A DNA stretch of 64,000 nucleotides from CAZUMH01 sp964621645 (lineage in GTDB: Bacteria; Zhuqueibacterota; QNDG01; JAGLOF01), in assembly GCA_964621645.1 (NCBI GenBank), contig CAZUMH010000004.1, positions 12,451-76,450 on the forward strand, in the 5' to 3' direction. How positions within the stretch are numbered: position 1 is the first letter of the stretch; each line of letters begins with the position of its first letter. The notes beneath the pieces were generated by a model. It worked only from the letters and a program-made list of their open reading frames with translations, was not told the DNA's origin and did no database searches. The translations under genes and the position numbers were made by a program. Below are positions 46,841 through 55,180 of this stretch, one piece after another.

Positions 46841-48259
46841 ATGACATATGTAGTCACCATCGTCCTTTATCTGGCTGTACTGCTTCTGGTGGGAGTGCTG
46901 ATGTCCCGGCGTATACGCAGCAAAGAGGATTTTTTAATAGCCGGCCGCAGTCTCACCGCTCCGATCCTCGTCGGCACGCTCCTGGCGACCTGGATCGGGT
47001 CAGGTGATATTTTTAGTGTGGCCGATCTCAGTTATCATCATGGATACACCTCACTCATCGGCAGTGCCGGCGGCTGGTGCGCTTTTGTCATCGTCTATTT
47101 TATCGCCGCCCGGGTGCGCCGTTTCGGTCAGTTTACCGTACCGGATATTCTGGAGGCACGCTATAATAAATATGCCAGGCTGTTGGCGACGATTACGACG
47201 ATTATAGCGTACATCACCATTGTCAGTTACCAACTCCGCGGAGGCGGGTGGGTAATAAACATCATCTCCCAGGGCGCCATCCCGGAACAGACAGGAATGA
47301 TCTTTATGACAGGATTCATCATCCTATATACATTAACAGCGGGGATGCTTTCGGTGGCCTATCTGGATATAATAAACGGTATTGTCATCATAACCGGGGT
47401 GTTTCTGGCTCTGCCATTTCTCATTTCCGCCGGCGGGGGTCTGGAAACGATTTCACAGAATGTTACTCCCAGAGCTCATCCTATTCTGGGGAACATGTCT
47501 TTAGTGAGGGCCATGGGGTACTTTGTCCCCACGTTTCTTCTCGGATTGGCAAACGCTAATATGTATCAGCGATTTTTCAGTGCCAAGAACGAACGGGAGG
47601 CGCGTAAGTCGGTGGCGCTTTTTCTCATCGGGGCGGTACTTTTAGGAATCGCTATTCAGAGTCTTGCTGTCATCGGCAGTTCCCTATTCAAAAATCTGTC
47701 AATCGCTCAATCCGGGAAAATTATCCTTTACGTGGCTCATGACGGACTGCCGGTGGTTATCGGGTGCGTTTTGATGGCCGCCATTGTCGCTATTATTATT
47801 TCCACGGCGAACAGTTTCCTCTTGGTGCCGGCCACCAACGTAATGCGTGATATTGTGCAGCGATTCATCAAACCGGATATCAATGATAAACAGGTAGTGC
47901 TGGGTTCCCGGATCACCCTGGTCATTCTGGGGATATGCTCCTATTTTCTTATCGGCTTTTTCCCGCGGGTACTCCAGGCGGCCTATGCTGCCTACACCGT
48001 ATACGGGGCAGGATTGACACCGGCTCTTCTGGCGACCTTTTTCTGGAAGAGAGCCACTGCTAAAGCGGGAGTAATTTCTATCCTCTCCGGGATGATTATC
48101 ACCATCGGCTGGGAAATCGTTTCCCGTATTCTGGGTTATCTGCCTCTGGGACTGCCGGCGGTATATCCCGCCCTGGCAAGTTCGGTGCTGCTTTTAGTGC
48201 TGGTGAGTCTGTTTGATAAAAAGCCGCCGGAATCGCTCTGGAAACCTTTTGTTAAATAG
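46841..48259 (+). CDS. Sodium:solute symporter (SSS family)
   Basis: This 472-residue inner-membrane transporter of the sodium:solute symporter family has about 13 hydrophobic helices. LSRRIRSKEDFLIAGRSL-like sequence (SRRIRSKEDFLIAGRS) near the start, TWIGSGDIF and the GRRFGQFTVPDILEARY-like region (VRRFGQFTVPDILEARY) are family traits. The solute is unknown; amino acids, sugars and carboxylates are all possible. AAGGGG precedes the ATG. No terminator is evident before the convergent racemase gene. Confidence 0.9.
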   Translation: MTYVVTIVLYLAVLLLVGVLMSRRIRSKEDFLIAGRSLTAPILVGTLLATWIGSGDIFSVADLSYHHGYTSLIGSAGGWCAFVIVYFIAARVRRFGQFTVPDILEARYNKYARLLATITTIIAYITIVSYQLRGGGWVINIISQGAIPEQTGMIFMTGFIILYTLTAGMLSVAYLDIINGIVIITGVFLALPFLISAGGGLETISQNVTPRAHPILGNMSLVRAMGYFVPTFLLGLANANMYQRFFSAKNEREARKSVALFLIGAVLLGIAIQSLAVIGSSLFKNLSIAQSGKIILYVAHDGLPVVIGCVLMAAIVAIIISTANSFLLVPATNVMRDIVQRFIKPDINDKQVVLGSRITLVILGICSYFLIGFFPRVLQAAYAAYTVYGAGLTPALLATFFWKRATAKAGVISILSGMIITIGWEIVSRILGYLPLGLPAVYPALASSVLLLVLVSLFDKKPPESLWKPFVK

Positions 48260-48354
48260 CAGGATCACCCGGGCACGGTGACCATCCCGGTTCCAGAAAC
48301 GATAAAAGGTCCGTCTCCCGGATCCGTAGAACTTATTGTTCAACAGGGGAAAAG

Positions 48355-49047
48355 CTAATCCGAGAGAGCATAATCCAACGCGGCCTCGGCGTGCAGTTCC
48401 GCCGTATCAAAAAGTGGCGTGTCACAATCCTCTTGTTTGATTAAGAGCGGAATTTCGGTGCAGCCCATTACGATGCCTTCGGCTCCCTGCCGGGTCAGAT
48501 CCCCAATGATATCCAGATAGCCTTCCCGGCTCGTTTCCTTGATGATTCCTTTTCCCAATTCGGTAAAGATAACTTCGTTGACGAATTCCTGCTGCGAGGT
48601 GTTTGGAGTAATACCATGTATACCAAAGGAATTGAGGCCGTCCCGGTAGAACGGTTCGCTCATGGTAAATTTCGTACCCAGCAATCCCACAGACGTCAAT
48701 CCCCGCTTTCGGATTGCCTCGGCAGTAGTTTCTATAATGCTGACTATCGGTATGGGAGAAGCCTTACGGAGCTCATCAAGTATTATGTGTATAGTATTGG
48801 TGGCAATGATAACGAAGTCGGCACCCGAAGCCGCCAGGGCTTTTATCGTTTTCGTGAGCAAATCGGCGATTTTTTCCCACTTACCCGCATTCATCAGATC
48901 CAGGATGGGCTGAAACGAAACAGAATATATGACTATGGGAGGAAAACCGTAATCACCTTTGCGATTTTCGTATTCCCTGATGATGGTGGTATAATAGGCG
49001 GTTGTCGACTCCGGGGTCATGCCTCCCAGAATACCGATTGTTTTCAT
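48355..49047 (-). CDS. Aspartate/glutamate racemase-family protein (Thr/Cys type)
   Basis: This 230-residue protein belongs to the aspartate/glutamate racemase superfamily. GILGGMTPEST near the start and MGCTEIPLLI near the end are diagnostic. The first catalytic cysteine of typical racemases is replaced by threonine in ATNTIH, while the second cysteine (GCTEI) is kept. The same Thr/Cys pair is known in E. coli YgeA. It may therefore act on aspartate or glutamate with unusual directionality. It is convergent with the symporter gene and divergent from the tRNA. Confidence 0.88.
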   Translation of the reverse strand: MKTIGILGGMTPESTTAYYTTIIREYENRKGDYGFPPIVIYSVSFQPILDLMNAGKWEKIADLLTKTIKALAASGADFVIIATNTIHIILDELRKASPIPIVSIIETTAEAIRKRGLTSVGLLGTKFTMSEPFYRDGLNSFGIHGITPNTSQQEFVNEVIFTELGKGIIKETSREGYLDIIGDLTRQGAEGIVMGCTEIPLLIKQEDCDTPLFDTAELHAEAALDYALSD

Positions 49048-49082
49048 GGCCGTCTTCCCTTCTTTTTATCTTTTTTTTATAC

Positions 49083-49111
49083 TTGACTTTAGGCCCAAAT
49101 TTTAGTAACAT
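49083..49111 (+). promoter_or_regulatory. Promoter of tRNA-Arg
   Basis: TTGACT (49083-49088), a 17-base spacer and TAACAT (49106-49111) lie about 17 bases before the tRNA 5' end. Confidence 0.72.
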
Positions 49112-49127
49112 TGTCCGCATAAATTTT

Positions 49128-49201
49128 GCGCCCGTAGCTCAATTGGATAGAGCGTTGGATTCCGGTTCCAAAGGCTGGGGGTTCGATTCCCTTCGGGCGT
49201 A
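49128..49201 (+). tRNA. tRNA-Arg (anticodon CCG)
   Basis: A full cloverleaf folds by eye: acceptor arm GCGCCCG with CGGGCGT (one G-U pair), D stem GCTC/GAGC, anticodon stem TTGGA/TCCAA with loop TTCCGGT giving anticodon CCG (Arg, codon CGG), and T loop TTCGATT. The T stem has two G-U pairs. The 3' CCA is not encoded. A strong promoter precedes it and a palindromic terminator follows. Confidence 0.95.
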
Positions 49202-49202
49202 C

Positions 49203-49236
49203 TCAAGAGCCGAAGATTTAAATCTTCGGCTCTTGA
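49203..49236 (+). terminator. Palindromic terminator after the tRNA
   Basis: A perfect 34-base palindrome follows the tRNA by one base: TCAAGAGCCGAAGATTT (49203-49219) and its complement (49220-49236). In RNA it would form a long stem with a small AU-rich loop, followed by ATATTT. It most likely terminates the tRNA transcript. Confidence 0.8.
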
Positions 49237-49359
49237 TATTTGTAATCGATATGAACCAAATCAATGCAATGTACGTATACAGGGAATCAGGTGCAAGCTG
49301 CAACTTCCACAGTTGAATATTTTGTGTGGACGATATTCCATTTTTCCACTACTTTCAGC

Positions 49360-49388
49360 TTGTCTTCCTGAACAATAGTTCATATATT
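49360..49388 (+). promoter_or_regulatory. Probable promoter of the selenoprotein gene
   Basis: TTGTCT (49360-49365), a 17-base spacer and TATATT (49383-49388) sit 47 bases before the selenoprotein ATG. Confidence 0.6.
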
Positions 49389-49435
49389 ACACGTCAAGCA
49401 ATTTCCCTTTAACCCGAACAAGAAAGGAGAAGAGA

Positions 49436-50950
49436 ATGAAACGAGCAATCTCTTTCTTTCTTGTCCTCGGAATCGTACTGCCGCTTTTTGCCCAAAACAG
49501 TCTCTGGTTCAACGGCACCTTCGATCAGGCAAAAAAGCAGGCTATCACCGAGAACAAGGAAGTGCTCATCGATTTCTTCAGCGATGGCTGAGGATCCTGT
49601 AAATTGCTGGATCAGCAATATTTCGGCTCATCCACATATCGTAGTTTTTTGGATGAAAATTTTATCACGTTTCACGCTGTCCGCGGAGAAGAAGAAGGCG
49701 ATAAACTCTACGATGCCTTCACAATAAGAGCAACTCCCACCGTTCTGATCATAACACCTGAAGAAAGAGAAATTGACCGTGTCGTGGGATTCGGTAATTC
49801 TGAAGATTTCCAGAAAGAACTATTGCGAATATCCCAGGGCGTCGATACCTATGCGGCCCTGCTGGCTGCCTATGAGAAGGATCCATCCGATCTTGTCACC
49901 GCCTTCAAGCTGGCTCAGAAGTATGACGAAACCTATGATCCGGCCAAATCGGAAAAGGCCGCCGCCATTTATGAAGAGATCATTTCCAATCCGGAAAAGG
50001 CGAAAGAATTCACCATGCCCTTTGGAGACGACGGCACAGAGATCCCTCTTTTTGAATACGCCAATTATACACTCGGCGTCTCAAAAATGAGCATGGATTA
50101 CCAGGCCAAACCGTCGGATTTGATAGCATTCATTGAACAATTTCCCGATAGTAAACTTCTCGAAACCGCCTGTCAGCGTTTAGGGAGGTATTATTCCTAT
50201 AATGCTACAGCTGAGGAAGCCAGACCCTTCTTTGACATAGTCAAGGAAAAATTCCCGGAGAATACTTATCTGCTGAATTACTATGTGCAGTTCTGCACCA
50301 ACAAGAAAACCGATTTCGAAGAAGGCACCGAAGCGGCGGAACGCATGATCGATATCGAGAAGGAAACAAATCCTTATCATATGAGTTCTTATGCCAGCCT
50401 ACTGGTGGCAAAAGGGGATACTGCAACGCTGAATGATGTCTACGGAAAAGACTTCATCTCGGACAAGATGAATCAGCTTGGCTATCAGATCAGCACCTAT
50501 GCCAATTTCTGGATACAACAAAAGGATAATCTGGAGCCTGCTCTGGAAGCGGTTGAGATACTGCTCAAGATAAAGCCGGATGTACCCCGCTATCTGTCAA
50601 TGGCTGCGGACCTTTATATGACCATGGGCAAGAAAGATCAGGCCCTTGCTCTTTATGGGCCCCAGTATATCAAGAAAAAATCAGACGATGACATGGCACT
50701 CTACTACTATGCCAGTTTCTGGTCCAGGAAGAAAGAGAACTTAAAAAGCGCCTTGAAAGCTGCTCATCGCGCAACGGAAATATCTTCAGAGCCCTATTAC
50801 TGGGCTGTGGTGTCCCGCATCTATCAGGCAATGGATGATTATAAAGAAGCCATCGGCGCCATGGAGAAAGCGGTGGATGAGGCCCCTGAGACAATATATT
50901 ATCAAACCCAGCTTATGCAATTGAAGGAAAAAGCGGAAAAAAATAAGTAG
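49436..50950 (+). CDS. Exported thioredoxin-fold selenoprotein with helical-repeat C-terminus (Sec at codon 52)
   Basis: Reading TGA 49589-49591 as selenocysteine gives a 504-residue protein. It has a signal peptide (FFLVLGIVLPLFAQ) and a thioredoxin-like domain: KEVLIDFFSDG, then U52-G-S-C55 in place of CxxC, and the cis-proline region ATPTVLII. About 370 residues of TPR-like helical pairs follow (YDAFTIRATP onward, ending MQLKEKAEKNK). AAGGAG lies six bases before ATG 49436, in frame with everything downstream. A hairpin at 49603-49619 fits a bacterial SECIS. The role is probably periplasmic thiol or peroxide chemistry. selA/B/C/D are not in the window. A sequencing error or nonsense mutation is the alternative. 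Confidence 0.85.
49603..49619 (+). promoter_or_regulatory. Candidate bacterial SECIS element
   Basis: A 6-base perfect stem (ATTGCT at 49603-49608, AGCAAT at 49614-49619) closes a 5-base loop, GGATC. Two more A-U pairs can form beyond a single bulged A. The loop begins with GG and starts 17 bases after the UGA. As I recall, bacterial SECIS elements have a small apical loop with a G among its first two bases, about 16-37 bases after the UGA. The SelB-binding role is inferred. Confidence 0.75.
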
Positions 50951-50966
50951 GGTGGAAGACGGAAAT

Positions 50967-51007
50967 AAGGAATCCCGCTCTGCGTTATCGCTTGGGCGGG
51001 ATTCCTT
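50967..51007. terminator. Bidirectional intrinsic terminator
   Basis: A perfect 12-base stem (AAGGAATCCCGC at 50967-50978, complement at 50996-51007) with a 17-base loop lies between the convergent selenoprotein and S41 protease genes. T-rich and A-rich flanks are short. Confidence 0.8.
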
Positions 51008-51055
51008 TAATCTTGAGAATAATGTGAAGTCAATCACTGAGGGATAATTCCGTGA

Positions 51056-52672
51056 TTACTCCTTGCGATACGATCTGTTTAAAAGATTTCTCGCTTCATC
51101 GATGTACCCCACGGATTCAAGAAGCTCGCGATCTCGCAGCATTTGAACCTTGAATCGCGCTTCTTCACCCCATAATTGTTCTGCCACGGACTGTTTGAGA
51201 AAGTATTGAATATCGCGTTTGTTTGTAAGAAATTCCTCATCTGTGATCGATAATCCCAACTCCCGTATATATCCAAGAAACTGCTTAAGCATTGTGCCGT
51301 TGGGTTGGAAATCTCTGAGAAAATACTGGAATGTCCAGTTCTTGTCAGTGTGAGTTTTCAGATATTCCTCAACGAAGGTGAAGAGCATGCGCTGGGGGGA
51401 ACGGACAATACGTCGTACAATGGGAGTGATCGTGTCCTGCTTGCTTTGAAAGAATAAGTCGGGGGTGATGCCGCCTCCGCCTAATACTTGCCGGCGTAAA
51501 AGTTTTGTGCGGTATTGCGGGCGGGATGTATTGTTTTCCCATTTGGTTCTAAGACTGTCAACGACAATCTGCACATAGTACTCTTCCAGTGAAACATTGT
51601 CATACGGCCGCTGTATCAGACGGCCGATAGGGGTATAATATCGTGCGGTGGTCATAAGAAGGGCAGATCCGTCTCGAAAACGATACTGACTCTGTACCAG
51701 TCCTTTCCCGAAACTGGTTTCACCGACGATCAGGGCCCGGTCCCAATCCTGCAGTGACCCGGCGACGATTTCCGATGCGGATGCCGAGAAACGGTTGATG
51801 AGGATAATGACCGGTAGATCTTTGTATGTATCTTTGTCTGTTGAATAGAATTCTCTAAAGGAATCGCTGCTGCGACCGTTGGTATAGATGATTTTCCTCC
51901 GTCCGGGAAGAAAGCGATCAACCACTTCCACGGCTGAATTAAGATATCCCCCTCCGTTATTGCGCAGATCGATGATAAGCGCCATCATACCCTGGTTATT
52001 CAAGCTCTTCAGGTGCTCGCTGATTTCTTTGCCGGTTGTGGATGAAAATCGTATGACATCCATATAGGCTACACCGGAACGCATCATAAATGCATAGGGG
52101 ATGCTTTCCACATGAACATCATCACGGATAATCGTAAAGTCCTCAGGAGAGGTGATTCCTTCCCTTTCCACAGTAACCCTCACAGAAGTGCCCCGGGTTC
52201 CCATCAGTCTCTTGGGAGCCTCGTCACGATCGATGCCGATAGCTGATTCTCCGTTGATGGCGATAATGCGATCGCCTACTATCAGGCCTGCCTTGTCCGC
52301 AGGCCCGTCGGGGATCACAGACATTACTGTTACCCGTTTACGGATAACATCGAAACTGATGCCAATCCCGGAATACCCTTCGTAATTCTGATTGAATTTT
52401 TTAAAGTAATCGGCGCTGACATAGCGGGAATGGGGATCCAGTTTACCGATCATGCCATTGATAGCGTCTCGAAGCAGTTGCTCTTCGGAAGTTTCATCAA
52501 CGTAATCTTTCTGAATACGTTGAAAGACATCCTCAAAAATTTGGAACGATTTGGCATACCTGTATAAGGAAGAGGCCTTGCGGACTGTCCAGCCGCTGAA
52601 CAGGGACAGCGCTGTCAGAATCATTATTATTGCCAGTCCACAGAAAATGGGCTTCGATTTCATATTTATCAC
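51056..52672 (-). CDS. S41-family C-terminal processing protease (PDZ-containing)
   Basis: This 538-residue serine protease of the CtpA/Prc/tricorn-core type has an N-terminal membrane or signal segment (LAIIMILTALSLFSGW), a PDZ domain (about residues 95-175, with GPADKAGLIVGDRI), and the S41 catalytic serine in FSASASEIVAG and lysine in GETSFGKGLVQ. A C-terminal region of about 150 residues follows. It would trim periplasmic or outer-membrane proteins. GTG 52672 is preferred, with AAAGGA upstream; ATG 52663 is the alternative. TTGACA-17-TATATT at 52707-52735 drives it. Confidence 0.92.
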   Translation of the reverse strand: MINMKSKPIFCGLAIIMILTALSLFSGWTVRKASSLYRYAKSFQIFEDVFQRIQKDYVDETSEEQLLRDAINGMIGKLDPHSRYVSADYFKKFNQNYEGYSGIGISFDVIRKRVTVMSVIPDGPADKAGLIVGDRIIAINGESAIGIDRDEAPKRLMGTRGTSVRVTVEREGITSPEDFTIIRDDVHVESIPYAFMMRSGVAYMDVIRFSSTTGKEISEHLKSLNNQGMMALIIDLRNNGGGYLNSAVEVVDRFLPGRRKIIYTNGRSSDSFREFYSTDKDTYKDLPVIILINRFSASASEIVAGSLQDWDRALIVGETSFGKGLVQSQYRFRDGSALLMTTARYYTPIGRLIQRPYDNVSLEEYYVQIVVDSLRTKWENNTSRPQYRTKLLRRQVLGGGGITPDLFFQSKQDTITPIVRRIVRSPQRMLFTFVEEYLKTHTDKNWTFQYFLRDFQPNGTMLKQFLGYIRELGLSITDEEFLTNKRDIQYFLKQSVAEQLWGEEARFKVQMLRDRELLESVGYIDEARNLLNRSYRKE

Positions 52673-52706
52673 GGTGATCCTTTCCCTAAAAATCTAGTAA
52701 AGGGTA

Positions 52707-52735
52707 AATATACCAATTCCGCTATTGAATGTCAA
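52707..52735 (-). promoter_or_regulatory. Promoter of the S41 protease gene
   Basis: On the - strand, TTGACA (52735-52730), a 17-base spacer and TATATT (52712-52707) are a perfect -35 with a strong -10. The predicted start of transcription is near 52700, about 28 bases before the GTG. Confidence 0.8.
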
Positions 52736-52845
52736 GAAAGCGGAATTCAGGCGGTAAAAATTGTTATTTCTTGCGGTCATATTTCGATTCGATCAGTGAT
52801 TAAAAAATCTTTATTTTGTAAGAAAATATTCTTATCTTAAATCCT

Positions 52846-52869
52846 ATTTGTATAACGCATTATACAAAT
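52846..52869. promoter_or_regulatory. 24-base perfect palindrome, candidate operator
   Basis: ATTTGTATAA (52846-52855) and its exact complement (52860-52869) are separated by cgca. It lies 51 bases before the PAS histidine kinase ATG in an AT-rich divergent intergenic region. A TATAAC inside the left arm could be a -10 element, so a bound dimeric repressor would block transcription. It has no T-run, so a terminator is unlikely. Confidence 0.5.
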
Positions 52870-52919
52870 CCCAGTAATCATCAATCGATTTATCTTTTTG
52901 TTTAACAATTACTCATATC

Positions 52920-54728
52920 ATGGTGTCCCCAATGGTCCCGCCCAGTAACTATTTTAAAAATATTGAGATAACATCGTTTCTGAGAATTGCCGGAGTTATG
53001 TTTTTGGCGCTGGACCGTGAAGGATGTGTCTTTATGATAAATCAGAAAGGGTGCGATATACTTAATTATAAGGAAAAAGATATACTCGGCAAGAACTGGT
53101 TTGATTCCTTTTTGGCAGCTGATGTGAGAGAAGAAGTAAGAACCGTCTTCACTGAAATGATGTCCGGTGATGTCGAGCAGGAGGAGTATCATATTAATCC
53201 TGTAGTCAGCCGGGACGGTATTACCAAAATGGTAGCATTTCATAACACGCTGCTGTACAATGACAAGGGTAAGATAATCGGGACATTGAGCTCGGGTGAG
53301 GATATCAGCGAGCGAGTGCGGGCAGAAAAGGCACTTCGTGAAAGTGAAGAGCGCTATCGCGCTGTAGTCGAGAACTCACATGATGGCATCTTTATCGTCG
53401 GAGGCGATTATAGATTCAAGTATGTAAACGAAACGTTTTGCCATATCATCAAACGGGAAAAAGAAGAGATAATCGGACATGATTTCAGTGAATTTCTTGA
53501 TGAAGAAAACAATGCACTGGTAGCTGCTCAGTATAATGATCAAAAGGAACGAACTGGTATACCCACCCATATAGAGCTTGATATAATCAGAAAAGGAGGA
53601 GAAAAAAGGAGAGTTAATATAAGCTACACTTTTGTAAGAGATTCCAGGGATCAGTTCTACATGATCGCCCAGTTACTGGATGTAACGGAAAAAACAAGAG
53701 CAGAAAATGCTTTGAAAGAGAGTGAGATAAAATATCGTAATCTGTTCCAGAGTGCTGCCGATGCCATATTTATTATGGATAAAGAGATCTTTGTCGATTG
53801 CAATAAAGCCACAGTTAAAATGTTTGGGTGCGTCTCCACGGATGATATCATCGGCCACACACCATGGGAATTTTCTCCGCCATATCAACCGGATGGTCAA
53901 CTTTCCCGTGAAAAGGCGAAACAATTAATACGCCTGGCTCTTACTGGCGTACAACAGAAATTTTACTGGCAGCATTCCCGAAAGGACGGCAGTACCTTTC
54001 ACACGGAGGTTTCACTTAACAGACTAAATCTGCAGGATAAGTTCTATATTCAGGCAATGGTCAGGGATGAGACTGAAAGAATAGAGGCAGAGAAACAGAT
54101 TAAAAATAACCTGCGGGAAAAAGAAGTACTGCTCAAGGAAATTCACCACCGGGTAAAGAATAACCTTAATGTCATAACCAGCCTGCTTAATCTGCAGTCA
54201 AAGAATCTTCGTTCCAAGGAACAGAGTATAGCGGCCTTTAAAGAGAGCCGGGACCGGATTTATGCCATGGCAATGGTGCATGAAATGCTGTACAATTCGA
54301 GCAATTATTCAGACATAAATATCCGCAATTACATTCAAAACCTGATCAGCAAGTTGCGTCAGATATACTCTGTCAGTATCAACATAACCTATGATCTTCA
54401 CATAGGCGATATCATACTCGATATCAACAAGGCGGTCCCCTGTGGTTTAATTATGAATGAGATAATCACAAACGCTCTGAAACATGCTTTTAAAGGAAAA
54501 GAGAACGGAGAAATATCAATAGTATTTCATAAATTAAAGAACAATTCTTTTGAACTTCGTGTGAGCGATAACGGCATTGGCATACCCAAAGATTTAAATC
54601 CAGAAAAGAGCTTGACTCTCGGGCTGAAACTTATCTTTATTTTGACCAAACAGCTGGAAGGCAGCTTGCGGATAAATCGTGGCAAGGGTACAGAATTCAT
54701 TGTCGAATTTCCGGTTCGTCCCAAATGA
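52920..54728 (+). CDS. PAS-domain sensor histidine kinase (HisKA_2/HWE-like)
   Basis: This 602-residue cytoplasmic sensor kinase has no obvious membrane helix. It has three PAS domains (about 20-135, 145-265, 275-385). A HisKA_2-type dimerisation region follows with LKEIHHRVKNNL (His 409/410), as in light- or redox-sensing kinases of Rhizobiales and many other bacteria. The ATPase domain has GLIMNEIITNALKHAF and DNGIGIP. The gene overlaps the following response regulator by four bases (ATGA), so the two form a two-component pair. The ligand or cofactor of the PAS domains is unknown. No good ribosome site precedes the ATG. Confidence 0.88.
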   Translation: MVSPMVPPSNYFKNIEITSFLRIAGVMFLALDREGCVFMINQKGCDILNYKEKDILGKNWFDSFLAADVREEVRTVFTEMMSGDVEQEEYHINPVVSRDGITKMVAFHNTLLYNDKGKIIGTLSSGEDISERVRAEKALRESEERYRAVVENSHDGIFIVGGDYRFKYVNETFCHIIKREKEEIIGHDFSEFLDEENNALVAAQYNDQKERTGIPTHIELDIIRKGGEKRRVNISYTFVRDSRDQFYMIAQLLDVTEKTRAENALKESEIKYRNLFQSAADAIFIMDKEIFVDCNKATVKMFGCVSTDDIIGHTPWEFSPPYQPDGQLSREKAKQLIRLALTGVQQKFYWQHSRKDGSTFHTEVSLNRLNLQDKFYIQAMVRDETERIEAEKQIKNNLREKEVLLKEIHHRVKNNLNVITSLLNLQSKNLRSKEQSIAAFKESRDRIYAMAMVHEMLYNSSNYSDINIRNYIQNLISKLRQIYSVSINITYDLHIGDIILDINKAVPCGLIMNEIITNALKHAFKGKENGEISIVFHKLKNNSFELRVSDNGIGIPKDLNPEKSLTLGLKLIFILTKQLEGSLRINRGKGTEFIVEFPVRPK

Positions 54729-55123
54729 AAAAACAAAAAATTCTCATTGTCGAGGATGAATTAATTGTCGCGTATGATTTAGCAACGGCGCTGACGCGAA
54801 TGGGCTATGAGGTACTGCCCTTAGCCTCAACGGCAGATGAAGCATATGATTTGGCTATGAACCATAATCCTGATATTGTTTTTATGGATGTGAAGCTCAA
54901 AGGTCCTAAAGACGGTCTCGAGGCCGTCGGCCGGATATGTCAGGATCGGGATCTCCCAGTGATCTTTCTGACAGGACAGAAACAGTTTATTGATGAAAAA
55001 CGTCTCAAGGATTTAAGCCGTTATTCAATTATTAGCAAGCCAATCGATAATGTCGATCTCAGGGATGAAATAAATAAGCTTATTCCCCGAGAATCTGAGA
55101 CATCGGAAACGATGCCGGAATAG
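54725..55123 (+). CDS. Single-domain response regulator (CheY-like)
   Basis: This 132-residue receiver domain has the expected acidic pocket (VEDE near residue 9), phospho-acceptor Asp in FMDVKLKGPKDG, Thr in FLTGQ and Lys in SKPI. It lacks an output domain. Its overlap with the PAS kinase gene makes it the partner. It may act by phosphotransfer or by protein binding. Confidence 0.9.
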   Translation: MKKQKILIVEDELIVAYDLATALTRMGYEVLPLASTADEAYDLAMNHNPDIVFMDVKLKGPKDGLEAVGRICQDRDLPVIFLTGQKQFIDEKRLKDLSRYSIISKPIDNVDLRDEINKLIPRESETSETMPE

Positions 55124-55180
55124 TGTGAGTGTTTTCGAGGTGGGTGCAATCCAGGACTTCGTATATTTCTCTGAGAGATC

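Noticed and set aside
48260..48354. Terminator between symporter and racemase
   Set aside because: Only a weak 5-base stem without a T-run was found.
49589..49591. TGA as a nonsense mutation or pseudogene
   Set aside because: The stop is at the thioredoxin Cys position, the frame is otherwise open and conserved-looking, and a SECIS-like hairpin follows.
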